Positions 1-10,734 of a stretch of DNA of 64,000 bases are shown in pieces. The position numbers and the translations under genes are program-made. The notes below the pieces were generated by a model. It made no database searches. It saw only the letters and a list, made by a program, of their open reading frames with translations, and was not told the DNA's origin. The stretch is taken from positions 51,984 to 115,983 of the forward strand of contig JBQTHE010000033.1 in the NCBI GenBank assembly GCA_052390115.1. The letters are read 5' to 3'. Within the stretch, counting starts at the first letter, position 1; each line of letters starts with the position of its first letter. Source of the DNA: GCA-003244245 sp052390115 (GTDB lineage Bacteria > Actinomycetota > Actinomycetes > Mycobacteriales > Pseudonocardiaceae).

Positions 1-2412
1 ATAGGCGTCGATGGCGCCTTCGAGGTACTGACGGGCCCTCGCCAGATCACCCCGCCAGAAGGCGCTCACGCCGAGGAGATACCGTCCCTCAGTCCGAGCG
101 ATCGGATCATGACTCTCGTGGTCGACGAGCGCCTGGCCGAGCTCGCTGCACTCGTCGAAGCGGCAGCCCTGCAGCCGGGCGAGGCCGAGACCGCGGAGAA
201 TCGGGGGGTCCGCGAGTCGGTGGAGCATGCGGCAGAGCGAAAGGGCACGCTCGTAGAGTTGGTGCGCTCCGTGGGAGCCGTAGCCCTCGAGGGCCACCAG
301 GGGGGAGCCGAGGGCGATCCGGATGTCGAGTTCGAGCGCATCACGAGCGGGTGACGGTGGCAACTCCGACAGCAGTGAGAGTGCTCGCCGGAACATGGCG
401 ACCGCTTCGTCGAGGGCTGACACCGCGACCGCTCGGGCTCCGGCCACGCGGTAGGCATCGATGGCCGGTTGGACCATGCCGGCCTGGTCGTAGTGGGCGG
501 CCAGCGCTGCGCTCGCCGCGTCAAGGCCGTAGCGGAATTCGACCGCGATCGCCTCGGCGACGGCCCGGTGGAGTTGCCGTCGACGAGCCGGACTCAGCAT
601 CTCCAGGGCAACCGCCCGAAGCTTGTCATGGCTGAAGTCGTACGTGAGCCCCTGATCGCGGATGATCCGTCGACGCCAGAGCTCGTCGAGGTCGTCTACC
701 AGGGCTGGCTCACCGATCCCGGTAGCCGAGACCAGCAGGCCGACCGAGAAGGACCGACCGATGACGGCGGCCACCTCGGCCAGCCGTCGGGCGCCGGCAG
801 GGAGTTGGCCCAGTCGGGCACCCAGCACCGCCCGCATCGTGGGAGTGAGCGCCAGCTGCCTTCCCTCGGGGGACATTCCGGCTCGAAGCGCTTCGATGAC
901 GAAGAGAGGGTTGCCCTCGGTCTCCGCCCAGAGTCGTGCCGCCAGTTCCGGATCGATCTCCTCCGCGTGGCGGAGCCGAGCAGCGAGCGCCGCCGTCGTG
1001 GCTTCGTCGAGCCGGTCGAGTGGCACGGTGGTGACTGCATAGTCGTGGCCCAACGCGTCGACGAGTCCTACGAGGGGATGATGCTCGGGGATCTCCTCCG
1101 AGCGGACGGTACTTACTATGAGGACCGGTGCCGTCTGCCCGGAACGGACCACGAAGCCGATCAACTCGATGGTCTCGGCGTCGCACCACTGCAGATCGTC
1201 GATGATCAGCAGACGCGGGTGGTCGCCGACGATCACCCGGCTCACAGCATCGAACAACCGGTGGCGCGCAGCCAGGTCGCCCGACCGGCTCGGTGCGGCT
1301 GGCGGGGAAGCCTCACCGAGCTCGGGTAGGAGACGAGCGAGCTCGGCCCTCCAGACCGCACCCAGCGTGTCGATGTGGCTCCGGAGTGCATCCGATCGGA
1401 GCAGGTCGACGACGGGGCCCCACGGCAATCTGCCCGCCGCCTCGTACGCCCGAGCCGAAGCCACCACGTGTCCCTCGGCTCGAACGCGCCGGCCCAGCTC
1501 CAGGGCGAGGCGGGACTTCCCGATCCCCGGCTCGCCGGAGAGCAACACCAGATGTGCCCTCCCTTCCCGCGCCGCGTTCCATGCCTGGTTGAGCTGGTCC
1601 AGCTCGAAGTCGCGGCCCACGAACGGCACGTCGGCGACGGGGGCTGCGTCCTCGCCCTGCCGTTCCTCGCGGTTGGGTGTGTTGGCCCGGAGCTGCCGGT
1701 AAATCGCCCCGATGGCCTCGCCCGGTTCCAGCGCGAGGTCGCGCTCGAGCACCTCCGCGTAGCGATGGTAGGAGCGCAGCGCCGCGCCTCGGTCGCCGAG
1801 CGCGAGATGTGCTTCCATCTGGATTCGAACGGCCGCTTCGTCCGTTGGCTCCAGGTCGATAATGGATTGGGCATGCCTGATCGTCGCTTCGTGGTCGTCG
1901 CGCCCGGCAGCGTCGTCTGCCAGTCGCACGAGGACCCCGTGTGCCTCAGCTCGAAGCTTCGCTCGCTCGTCGATGACCCAGTCGTCGTAGCACGCGGGAA
2001 GGAAGTCGCCCGAATACAGGCGCGCCGCGAGCTCGAGATCGCCAGCAGCTATCGCGTCGCGGAACCTCAGCACGTCAACCTCGCTCGGCCCCGTGGGAAT
2101 CCACCGCACGATCTCGTTGTCGATCTGGACGAACTCGCCGATGTCGGGAAGGGAGTGGCGGAGGTCGTGCAGCAGCTTTCTGAGGTTGGTCCGCGCCTGA
2201 CGTTCGTCGGAGTCGGGCCACAGCTCGAACGCGAGCCGGGAGCGGTGCTGCAGATCTCTCCGCAACGCGATCAACGCCAGGAAGCGCTGCAAGCGAAGGG
2301 AGCTGAAGGCGCGAAGACGGCGGCCGTCCAAGATGACGTCGACTGCACCGAGCAGTCGGACCCCGAGCCGCGCCGGCGATTCGCCACTGGCCCTGCTTCT
2401 GTCGCTCGGCAT
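1..2412 (-). CDS. BTAD/AAA-domain transcriptional regulator, C-terminus beyond window
   Basis: The minus strand is open from an ATG at 2412 (GAGGAG ribosome site just upstream) to base 1, giving 804 codons with no stop, so the gene is truncated by the window edge. Residues about 15-100 form an OmpR-like DNA-binding region and about 110-245 a bacterial transcriptional activator domain, with helical repeats around ALRSYHRYAEVLERDL. Near residue 268 a FVGRDFEL motif opens an AAA/STAND ATPase with Walker A GEPGIGKSR and Walker B LLIIDDLQW. The rest is tetratricopeptide-like helical repeat. This layout is that of SARP/AfsR or LAL-type regulators, ATP-dependent activators often linked to secondary metabolism or transport genes. 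The target is unknown; the adjacent UvrA-like gene on the same strand lies upstream, 360 bp away. Confidence 0.87.
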   Translation of the reverse strand, partial: MPSDRSRASGESPARLGVRLLGAVDVILDGRRLRAFSSLRLQRFLALIALRRDLQHRSRLAFELWPDSDERQARTNLRKLLHDLRHSLPDIGEFVQIDNEIVRWIPTGPSEVDVLRFRDAIAAGDLELAARLYSGDFLPACYDDWVIDERAKLRAEAHGVLVRLADDAAGRDDHEATIRHAQSIIDLEPTDEAAVRIQMEAHLALGDRGAALRSYHRYAEVLERDLALEPGEAIGAIYRQLRANTPNREERQGEDAAPVADVPFVGRDFELDQLNQAWNAAREGRAHLVLLSGEPGIGKSRLALELGRRVRAEGHVVASARAYEAAGRLPWGPVVDLLRSDALRSHIDTLGAVWRAELARLLPELGEASPPAAPSRSGDLAARHRLFDAVSRVIVGDHPRLLIIDDLQWCDAETIELIGFVVRSGQTAPVLIVSTVRSEEIPEHHPLVGLVDALGHDYAVTTVPLDRLDEATTAALAARLRHAEEIDPELAARLWAETEGNPLFVIEALRAGMSPEGRQLALTPTMRAVLGARLGQLPAGARRLAEVAAVIGRSFSVGLLVSATGIGEPALVDDLDELWRRRIIRDQGLTYDFSHDKLRAVALEMLSPARRRQLHRAVAEAIAVEFRYGLDAASAALAAHYDQAGMVQPAIDAYRVAGARAVAVSALDEAVAMFRRALSLLSELPPSPARDALELDIRIALGSPLVALEGYGSHGAHQLYERALSLCRMLHRLADPPILRGLGLARLQGCRFDECSELGQALVDHESHDPIARTEGRYLLGVSAFWRGDLARARQYLEGAIDAY

Positions 2413-2771
2413 ATGGCTCCTCAGGTAGCGGTCCAAACTTCCAGGATCTGTTATTCCCTGGACCCGGGTCGACGACAAGACCACCAGTATGTTGCCGTTG
2501 TCGACTCCCGTCCCTGCCCGTTCGACGCCGCGCGTTTCGATCGCGAATGTCCCTTGACGAGCACTTCGGTCCGAGTTGGCCCGAATGACTCCTGGCCGCC
2601 AGCGTTCGGGGCGCTGAGGTCGCGGGACTTCAGCCGGCGGCGTAGGTAGCCGGCCGGTAGCGGGCCGGCGGGATCGGGTCGCCGTGGGCGCGAGCCGATT
2701 CGAGCCAGGCCGCCTTGGAGGACTCCCGAAGGTCGGCTCGGGAGCGAAAGCTCGCTTTCGCTCCTCTCGCC
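2413..2771. other. intergenic region, no gene seen
   Basis: This 359-bp stretch separates the start of the BTAD regulator from the stop of the UvrA-like gene, both on the minus strand. It should hold the promoter of the regulator and the end of the upstream transcript. I see no convincing coding frame or strong hairpin. Confidence 0.5.
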
Positions 2772-5198
<2,427 letters not shown>

Positions 5199-5408
5199 CG
5201 TGTCTCCATCACCAGGTGAACCCCAAGATCCAACAAAACCGCAGGTCAACAGGCATACAGGGGGTTCCGCTGGTCCTTCATCTGTGGAGGTGCTTGTGTC
5301 TTCCTCGCACACCCGCATAGACGCGTAGACGTCTGAGCTGTGCGAACGCGGATCAGCGAGCGAGCCTACTTACCATCCCGCGGCTTCGCCGCACGGGGCG
5401 TCAAGGTG

Positions 5409-5425
5409 GTACCATCATCTGGTAC
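5409..5425. promoter_or_regulatory. inverted-repeat operator of the YefM/YoeB pair
   Basis: GTACCA and TGGTAC form a perfect inverted repeat with a 5-bp spacer, ending just before the antitoxin ribosome site. YefM-type antitoxins repress their own promoter at palindromes with a central GTAC-like core, so this is the expected autoregulatory site. Binding is inferred. Confidence 0.7.
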
Positions 5426-5440
5426 GAGGGAGTGATGATG

Positions 5441-5704
5441 ATGGCAATGTCAGCAAGCGAGGCCCGTAAGCGCCTGTTCCCACTGATCGAGCAGGTCAAC
5501 GAGGACCAGGAGCCGGTAGAGATCGTCTCGAAGGCGGGCACGGCGTACCTGGTGTCCGCCGACCAGTGGCGCTCGCTCATGGAGACAGCCCACCTACTCC
5601 GGTCCCCGGTCAACGCGGAGCGCCTGCTGCGCAGCATCGCCGACGCCGACGCCGGCCGCACCGAGGTCCAGGAGTTGCTCGACCCACAGCACGACGTCGC
5701 GTGA
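5441..5704 (+). CDS. Phd/YefM family antitoxin
   Basis: This 87-residue protein opens with the Phd/YefM signature SASEARKRLFPLIEQV and has the hydrophobic DNA-binding core ending SADQWRSLMET, followed by a C-terminal tail suited to wrapping the toxin. It should bind and neutralise the downstream YoeB-like RNase and repress the operon at the palindrome 16 bp upstream. The start is ambiguous: GTG ATG ATG ATG GCA ATG lie in one frame from 5432. I take the ATG at 5441, nine bases after a GAGGGA ribosome site. Its stop overlaps the toxin start by four bases (GTGA), typical of coupled translation. Confidence 0.9.
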   Translation: MAMSASEARKRLFPLIEQVNEDQEPVEIVSKAGTAYLVSADQWRSLMETAHLLRSPVNAERLLRSIADADAGRTEVQELLDPQHDVA

Positions 5705-5958
5705 AGGTCAGCTTCACCCGCGACGGGTGGGAAGACTACACCTCCTGGGCCAACGAACGGACGATCCTCAAGCGGATCAACCGCATGATCGAGGAAGCGG
5801 CGCGTGACCCCGCAACGGGAATCGGCAAGCCCGAGCGCTTATCACATAACTTGTCCGGCTACTGGTCTCGCCGCATCACCGACGAACATCGCCTCGTCTA
5901 TCAGCTCCGGGACGAAGAACTCATCATCGTGCAAGCGCGATACCACTATCAAGGGTAG
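5701..5958 (+). CDS. YoeB family mRNA interferase toxin
   Basis: The 85-residue product matches YoeB: a basic N-terminal region (VSFTRDGWEDYTSW), the core KPERLSHNLSGYWSRRI, and the tail DEHRLVYQL followed by RYHYQG, which supplies the conserved catalytic His-Tyr near the C-terminus. YoeB is a RelE-fold ribosome-dependent endoribonuclease that cleaves mRNA in the A site. The GTG start overlaps the antitoxin stop by four bases and the length is normal for the family, so the module looks intact. Confidence 0.92.
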   Translation: MKVSFTRDGWEDYTSWANERTILKRINRMIEEAARDPATGIGKPERLSHNLSGYWSRRITDEHRLVYQLRDEELIIVQARYHYQG

Positions 5959-6015
5959 TCAGGTCGGCCGAGTCACGACCACCTGCGGGCGACAACTCGC
6001 ACACTAAATAAATAA

Positions 6016-6045
6016 CGAGCGCCCAGGTCAAGGACCTGGACACTC
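6016..6045 (-). terminator. hairpin terminator downstream of tRNA-Ala
   Basis: CCAGGTC (6023-6029) pairs perfectly with GACCTGG (6033-6039) around a 3-base loop. CGAG and CTCG extend the stem outside a 3x3 internal loop. Read on the minus strand it is followed by a T-rich run (TTATTTATTT), so it fits an intrinsic terminator for the tRNA transcript. It may also stop the convergent toxin mRNA. Confidence 0.7.
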
Positions 6046-6058
6046 GCCTGTGGGTCTG

Positions 6059-6131
6059 TGGAGCTGAGGGGAATCGAACCCCTGACCTTCTCGATGCGAA
6101 CGAGACGCGCTACCAACTGCGCTACAGCCCC
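6059..6131 (-). tRNA. tRNA-Ala(CGC)
   Basis: The 73-base cloverleaf reads GGGGCTG (acceptor), a GCGC/GCGC D stem, anticodon stem TCTCG/CGAGA with loop TTCGCAT (anticodon CGC), T arm AGGGG/CCCCT with TTCGAAT, and CAGCTCC. The acceptor has the G3:U70 pair that is the alanine identity element. CCA is not encoded. Confidence 0.96.
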
Positions 6132-6167
6132 TCGCGGTGCGGGCCGAGCTTAGCAGCCGGGGGTCGG

Positions 6168-6869
6168 CTACTCGCCGGCTGCTCGCCGGTACCGCGGCTC
6201 GAAGGTGGGCTTGAGCTCGTCGAACGTCGGGTCTTCGTCGTCGAGGTCGAGCGCGACGGCAGTGGGGTGCGGTGAGGGCAACGCGGAAGACCGAGCCAGC
6301 GGCTCCTCGACCGGCTCTTCCTCCTGGTGGACCGCATCAACCGGTGCCTCCTCCGCGACGTCGGGCATTCCAACTCGGGAACCGGTCAACCGCGCGGCCC
6401 GACGTTGCCGCACCTCCTCTTCGATACGTACCTGCAGGCGCAAATAGCCGAGATAACCGATCACCGTCATATCCAACGCAGCATGCAGCCACCACAGCAG
6501 GCTCGACGCCGTCAGCGCCAGCACCAGCGTGGCGACCGCTCCGACTGCCAGACCGAGCACCACCCGCTGCCGGAACACGTACTTCGCTCGGGCCACCTGT
6601 GCGGCAACCTCCGGGTCAAAGCCACCGCGGCCCGGTCTGTACCGGCGCTCGTACGAGGCGGGCTCTCGCTCCGCGATCCGTTCGCCGATCATGGGCACCT
6701 CCTGATCGTGCATCAGTGCCGCGCGGGCAAGATCTGGCCGGCGCAGCACCCGAGACGCAAGCGCAGATTCTGCAGTGCGTGCCACCTCCTGCCGTCGCTT
6801 CGCGACCATCGGGACAAGGACAACGAGCCATGCCACCGCCAGCGCCGCGAAGATCAGCGAGCTGGGCAC
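6168..6869 (-). CDS. GlpR-like membrane protein (candidate receptor of gephyrin-like Glp)
   Basis: The 233-residue protein has an N-terminal membrane segment (about 2-22, LIFAALAVAWLVVLVPMVA), a charged region, and two more hydrophobic segments near 104-145 (VVLGLAVGAVATLVLALTA and LLWWLHAALDMTVIGYLGYL). An acidic, Pro-rich C-terminal tail follows. It sits in the position of mycobacterial Rv0996, next to a RimJ-type gene and a MoeA-like gene. In Corynebacterium glutamicum the corresponding membrane protein GlpR binds the MoeA-like divisome protein Glp. The neighbourhood and topology support the same role here, but the sequence alone does not prove it. The start is GTG at 6869 behind a purine-rich AGGGA stretch. 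Confidence 0.72.
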   Translation of the reverse strand: MPSSLIFAALAVAWLVVLVPMVAKRRQEVARTAESALASRVLRRPDLARAALMHDQEVPMIGERIAEREPASYERRYRPGRGGFDPEVAAQVARAKYVFRQRVVLGLAVGAVATLVLALTASSLLWWLHAALDMTVIGYLGYLRLQVRIEEEVRQRRAARLTGSRVGMPDVAEEAPVDAVHQEEEPVEEPLARSSALPSPHPTAVALDLDDEDPTFDELKPTFEPRYRRAAGE

Positions 6870-7032
6870 TCCCTAGCCCCCTACCCCAGTCGGTCATCAC
6901 GAGCGGCCTGCACTACTGCGGGTCACGGTAGCTACCGCAGACACCCGGATCTCGGAGGCGCGCCGGTGATGATCGCGTACACGAGAGCGCGACATACCGG
7001 GCATCAGGCGCGGACACGCCGGGATCGGGGGG

Positions 7033-7698
7033 TCAGGGGTGGTGGGCGTGGCCTGCGCGGATCAGGCGCGACACCAGCCCGGGGCCGACCTCCTCGGCGG
7101 TCAACGCCAGCAACTGATGGTCCCGCCAGGCGCCGTCCACCTCCAGGTAACGGCGAAGCAAACCCTCGTCGCGGAACCCGAGCTTGGCGAGCACCCGGAG
7201 GCTGGCCACGTTCTCCGGGCGCACGGTGGCCTCGACCCGGTGCAGCCCGACGGGCCCGAACGCGTGGTCCACCGCCAACGCCACCGCCCCGGTCGCGATA
7301 CCTCCGCCAGCCGCAGCCGACTCCACCCAGTAACCAACCCAGGCCGAACGCAGCGAGCCCCGCACCACGTTGCCCAGAGTTAGCTGCCCGACGAGCTGGC
7401 CGTCCAGCGTGATGGCGAACGGCAGGGCCTGCCCGCGCCGGGCCGTTGCGCGCTGCCCGCTGCAGATCACCGGCCAGGCCATGGCGGTGGAGCGCTCCGC
7501 CCAGGCGCCGTCGGCTTCGGGCTCCCAGGGGCGCAGGTAGGCCTCGTCGCGCAGCCGAAACCGGCTCCATGCCGAGCCATCGCGCAGCCGCACCGGACGC
7601 AGCGCGACCTGCCCCGCAGCGACCCGCATCGGACCGAGCCGAGCGGGCCAACCGGGATGGCGGCCGGCCGGCCGGTCGATGAACCCGAATGCGGACAC
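7033..7698 (-). CDS. RimJ/RimL-type GNAT acetyltransferase
   Basis: The 221-residue protein carries the GNAT fold: VALRPVRLRDGSAW at the first strand, the acetyl-CoA loop around VESAAAGGGIATGAVALAV, and the motif VRPENVASLRVLAKLGFRDE, diagnostic of the RimJ/RimL branch (N-terminal acetylation of ribosomal proteins or small molecules). It begins with GTG, one base after the stop of the MoeA/Glp gene, so the two are cotranscribed. This placement between glp-like and glpR-like genes is conserved in actinobacteria. The substrate is unknown. Confidence 0.88.
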   Translation of the reverse strand: MSAFGFIDRPAGRHPGWPARLGPMRVAAGQVALRPVRLRDGSAWSRFRLRDEAYLRPWEPEADGAWAERSTAMAWPVICSGQRATARRGQALPFAITLDGQLVGQLTLGNVVRGSLRSAWVGYWVESAAAGGGIATGAVALAVDHAFGPVGLHRVEATVRPENVASLRVLAKLGFRDEGLLRRYLEVDGAWRDHQLLALTAEEVGPGLVSRLIRAGHAHHP

Positions 7699-7699
7699 G

Positions 7700-8923
7700 T
7701 CAGCCTCGCTGGGCCAGGAAACTCACCACCACCTCCTCGCCGACCGACACCTCAGTGGTGTCGGCGTCGACGAGGATCAGGCAGTTCGCCTCAGCCAGCG
7801 AAGTCAACAGATGGGCACCGGAGGTACCGAGGGGTTGCACCAGGTACTCGCCGGTATCGGGATCACGCAGCAGCTGGCCGCGCAGGAACCCGCGACGACC
7901 GGCAACCGACGTCACCGGCGACAACAGCTGGGCAGTGATGGTGCGGCGGTGGGGATTGCGCTTGCCCAACGAGAGCCGGATCAGCGGCCGCACCAGCACC
8001 TCGAAGACCACCAGCGCGCTGATCGGATTGCTCGGCAGCAAGAAGGTAGGCACCGAGTCGGGGCCGAGCCGGCCGAAGCCCTGCACCGAACCGGGGTGCA
8101 TGGCCACCCGGCCCACATCCAGCGGTCCGAGCTCAGCCAGCGCACCGTGAATCTCGTCACCCGTGGACCCACCGGCCGCTCCGGTCACCACCACGATCTC
8201 GGAGAGCAGCAGCCTGCCCTCCACCGCGTCGCGCAGCCGGGGCGGATCGCTGGGCACGATGCCGACCCGGTGTACCTCGGCGCCGGCATCGCGGGCGGCC
8301 GCGGCCAGCGCGTAGGAGTTGACGTCGTAGAGCTGCCCGGCGCCTGGCGTGCGATCCACGTCGACCAGCTCGTCTCCGACCGACAGCACCGACAGCCGGG
8401 GGCGCGGGTGCACCCGCACTTTGGCCCGTCCCACCGCGGCGAGCAGTCCCACCTGCGCCGAGCCGATCACCGAACCAGGACGCACCGCGACGTCGCCGGT
8501 CTGCACATCCTCCCCGGCGCGGCGCACGTAGGCCCGGGACGGGACGGCGCGCGTCACGGTGACCCGCGCCGCATGCGCTACCCCGTCCTCGGTGTGCCCC
8601 AGCGGGACGACCGCATCGGCCAGCGCCGGCAGCGCCGAGCCGGTGGCCACCCTGACCGCCTGGCCAGGCTGCAGCCGCATCGGCTGCCGCGAGCCAGCCG
8701 TGATCTCACCGACCACCGGCAAGGTGGCCGGGACCTCCGTGACGTCCACACTGCGCACCGCGTACCCGTCGACCGCCGCCTGGTCGAACCCGGGTAGCGC
8801 GCGCTGGGCCACAACTTCCTCGGCGCACAGCATTCCCTGTGCCTCGGAGATCGCCACCCGCACCGGCGCCGGACGCACCGCGGCCTCCAGCACCCGCCCG
8901 AGTTGCTCGTCCAGCGACCTCAC
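7700..8923 (-). CDS. MoeA/gephyrin-like protein, probable divisome factor Glp or molybdopterin molybdenumtransferase
   Basis: The 407-residue protein shows the MoeA domain order: N-terminal substrate domain with FDQAAVDGYAVRS, then the MPT-binding domain with LSVLSVGDELVD, the glycine-rich VTGAAGGSTGDE, and LPSNPISAL. MoeA normally has a GGVSxGxxD loop and LPGNPxS; here they read GGSTGDE and LPSNP. Such changes are compatible with the Glp branch, which has moved from cofactor synthesis to binding FtsZ in Corynebacterium. The GTG start at 8923 overlaps the galU stop by four bases, implying a galU-moeA/glp-rimJ-glpR transcript. A true MoeA role cannot be excluded without activity or alignment data. 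Confidence 0.85.
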   Translation of the reverse strand: MRSLDEQLGRVLEAAVRPAPVRVAISEAQGMLCAEEVVAQRALPGFDQAAVDGYAVRSVDVTEVPATLPVVGEITAGSRQPMRLQPGQAVRVATGSALPALADAVVPLGHTEDGVAHAARVTVTRAVPSRAYVRRAGEDVQTGDVAVRPGSVIGSAQVGLLAAVGRAKVRVHPRPRLSVLSVGDELVDVDRTPGAGQLYDVNSYALAAAARDAGAEVHRVGIVPSDPPRLRDAVEGRLLLSEIVVVTGAAGGSTGDEIHGALAELGPLDVGRVAMHPGSVQGFGRLGPDSVPTFLLPSNPISALVVFEVLVRPLIRLSLGKRNPHRRTITAQLLSPVTSVAGRRGFLRGQLLRDPDTGEYLVQPLGTSGAHLLTSLAEANCLILVDADTTEVSVGEEVVVSFLAQRG

Positions 8924-9840
8924 GCGGTCTCCTGCTCGACCCTCTCGCGCAACCATGTCAGCAGGCCAGGGCCAATATCGGGATCCGAAAGCGCGAAGTC
9001 CACCGAAGCCCGAAGAAGCCCGGCCGGATTGCCCAGGTCGTGGCGCTCGCCGCGGTGCACGACGACGTGCACCGGATGACCCTCGTCGATCAGCAACGCC
9101 ACGGCATCGGTGAGCTGTAGCTCGCCACCAGTGCCAGGGTCGATCCGGCGCAATGCGTCGAACACCGCTCGGTCCAGCAGGTAGCGACCGGCCGCAGCCA
9201 ACGTGGACGGCGCCGCCTCGGGCGCCGGCTTCTCCACCATCCCGTGCACCCGTTTGACGTCGTCGCCGTCGTTGACGTCACTGACCTCGAACACCCCGTA
9301 GGCGGAGATCTGTTCGCTCGGGACGTCAAAGGCGCACAGCACGCTGCCGCCGTACCGCTGGCGGGTCGCCGCCATCCTCGTCAGCACCCCGGTGGGCAGC
9401 ACGAAATCGTCGGGCAGCAGGACGGCCACGGCATCGTCGGACCCGGCCAGCAACGGCTCGGCGCAGCCCACCGCGTGCCCGAGACCCAGCGGTTTGTGCT
9501 GCAGCGCGACCTCGACGCGGATCAGCTCGGGGGCCCGGCGCACCTTTGCCAGCAACGTCTCCTTGTCCCGCCCGCGCAGCTCGGCCTCCAGATCCGCGCT
9601 GGGGTCGAAGTGCGCCGCCACCGACTCCTTGCCCGGCGAGACGACGAGCACGAGCCGGTCGGCGCCGGCCTGCGCCGCCTCCGCCGCGATGTATTCGATC
9701 GCCGGGGTGTCGACCACCGGCAGCAGCTCCTTGGGCACGGTCTTAGTCGCCGGCAGGAACCGGGTGCCGAGCCCAGCGGCTGGCACGACTGCGGTGCGGA
9801 ACGCACGGTGCCCGGGTGTGCCACGGATCGGGGAGCTCAT
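8920..9840 (-). CDS. galU: UTP-glucose-1-phosphate uridylyltransferase
   Basis: The 306-residue enzyme has the nucleotide-binding signature VVPAAGLGTRFLPATKTVPK near the N-terminus, the ELLPVVDTPAIEYI substrate segment and the conserved LPDDF motif. GalU makes UDP-glucose from UTP and glucose-1-phosphate for trehalose, cell-wall glycan and capsule synthesis. The start ATG at 9840 faces a 109-bp divergent region holding a perfect long inverted repeat (9886-9936). It is the first gene of the minus-strand galU-moeA/glp-rimJ-glpR cluster. Confidence 0.95.
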   Translation of the reverse strand: MSSPIRGTPGHRAFRTAVVPAAGLGTRFLPATKTVPKELLPVVDTPAIEYIAAEAAQAGADRLVLVVSPGKESVAAHFDPSADLEAELRGRDKETLLAKVRRAPELIRVEVALQHKPLGLGHAVGCAEPLLAGSDDAVAVLLPDDFVLPTGVLTRMAATRQRYGGSVLCAFDVPSEQISAYGVFEVSDVNDGDDVKRVHGMVEKPAPEAAPSTLAAAGRYLLDRAVFDALRRIDPGTGGELQLTDAVALLIDEGHPVHVVVHRGERHDLGNPAGLLRASVDFALSDPDIGPGLLTWLRERVEQETA

Positions 9841-9885
9841 AACGCACGACCCTATCGGCCCGCCTCAGACCACCCCAGGCGCGAC

Positions 9886-9936
9886 ATGGAGACTTATCGC
9901 AGTTACCGGGCGTCGATAGCTGCGATAAGTCTCCAT
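9886..9936. repeat. 51-bp element with perfect 17-bp inverted arms
   Basis: ATGGAGACTTATCGCAG (9886-9902) is repeated exactly in inverted orientation at 9920-9936, around a 17-base loop. It lies between the divergent galU and cyclo-ligase genes, so both promoters are close by. It could be a regulator binding site, a cruciform or RNA hairpin, or a REP/MITE-like repetitive element. Nothing in the window distinguishes these. Confidence 0.85.
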
Positions 9937-9949
9937 ATGGGGCGGTTGC

Positions 9950-10594
9950 GTGGACGAGATCGGCAAGGAGGCGCTGCGGCGCCGGCTGTTGGCGGCGAGG
10001 CGGGCGGTCCCGGTGGAGGTGCGGGAGGCGGAAGCGGCAGCGCTGGCAGCGGTCCGGCTAGATCAATGGTTCGACCCTGCAAGCAGGTCTCACGATCAAT
10101 GGTTCGACCCTTCAAGCATCTCGCTGGGGTTGCCCGGCACGGTCTGCGCCTACTGGCCGGTCGGCACCGAGCCGGGTTCGCCCGCGCTGCTCGACGGCCT
10201 GGTGCGCTGCGGCTGCCGGGTGCTGCTGCCCGTGGTCGGTTCCCATGCCGGTCCGGCGACGCCGCTGGACTGGGCCGAGTACATCGGCGCAGGGTCACTA
10301 CAGGCCGGGCCATTAGGACTGCGGGAACCCACCGGGCCGCGACTGGGCTGCGCGGCGATCACCACCGCGGTGCTGGTGCTGGTGCCGGCACTGGCCGTCG
10401 ACCGGCACGGGGGACGGCTCGGCCGCGGCGGCGGGCACTACGACCGGACCCTTCCGCTGGCGACGCCGGGCACGCCGCTGGTGGCCATCGTCCGGGACGA
10501 CGAGGTACTCGCCTCGCTGCCGGTGCAACCGCACGACGTCCCGGTCACCGCAACCCTGACCCCAGGCCGGGGTCTGATCCCGCTGCCCTGCTGA
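9950..10594 (+). CDS. 5-formyltetrahydrofolate cyclo-ligase with in-frame repeat insertion
   Basis: This 214-residue enzyme converts 5-formyl-THF to 5,10-methenyl-THF using ATP. The family N-terminal helix (KEALRRRLLAARRAVP), the VCAYWPVGTEPGSPALLDGL segment and the C-terminal ATP/Mg loop LGRGGGHYDRTL are present. It starts with GTG at 9950. Oddly, the region between the first helix and VCAYWPVG contains two near-identical DNA repeats that encode DQWFDP twice, adding about 20 residues compared with the usual short linker. The reading frame is kept, so the enzyme may still fold. It lies where Rv0992c sits in Mycobacterium. Confidence 0.88.
   Translation: MDEIGKEALRRRLLAARRAVPVEVREAEAAALAAVRLDQWFDPASRSHDQWFDPSSISLGLPGTVCAYWPVGTEPGSPALLDGLVRCGCRVLLPVVGSHAGPATPLDWAEYIGAGSLQAGPLGLREPTGPRLGCAAITTAVLVLVPALAVDRHGGRLGRGGGHYDRTLPLATPGTPLVAIVRDDEVLASLPVQPHDVPVTATLTPGRGLIPLPC
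10061..10118. repeat. 25-bp direct repeat pair inserted within the cyclo-ligase gene
   Basis: The 25-bp segments 10061-10085 and 10094-10118, both beginning GATCAATGGTTCGACCCT, differ at one base and are spaced 33 bp apart. They are in frame and replace a normally short linker. A small inserted repetitive element is the simplest explanation. Confidence 0.85.
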
Positions 10595-10691
10595 GAGCGC
10601 CGCGGCAGCCGGCGCCCAGGTCGCGCTGCGGGTGGCGCCGGGAGGGGATTCCATGCGACCGATCATGGTGGCGGTCTTGCTATCATCGCTC

Positions 10692-10718
10692 TTAGCACTC
10701 TCGTGTGTAGAGTGCTAG
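10692..10718. promoter_or_regulatory. CIRCE operator (HrcA binding site)
   Basis: TTAGCACTC, nine bases, GAGTGCTAG matches the CIRCE consensus (TTAGCACTC-N9-GAGTGCTAA) except for the last base. CIRCE is the operator of the heat-shock repressor HrcA, normally before groES/groEL. It lies 16 bp before the FmdB-like start, placing that gene in the HrcA heat-shock regulon. Confidence 0.95.
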
Positions 10719-10734
10719 TACGTGGAGGCGAGAC

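Noticed and set aside
469..2649. Overlapping plus-strand open frames across the first 2.6 kb
   Set aside because: They are antisense to the BTAD/AAA regulator, whose frame has a ribosome site and clear motifs.
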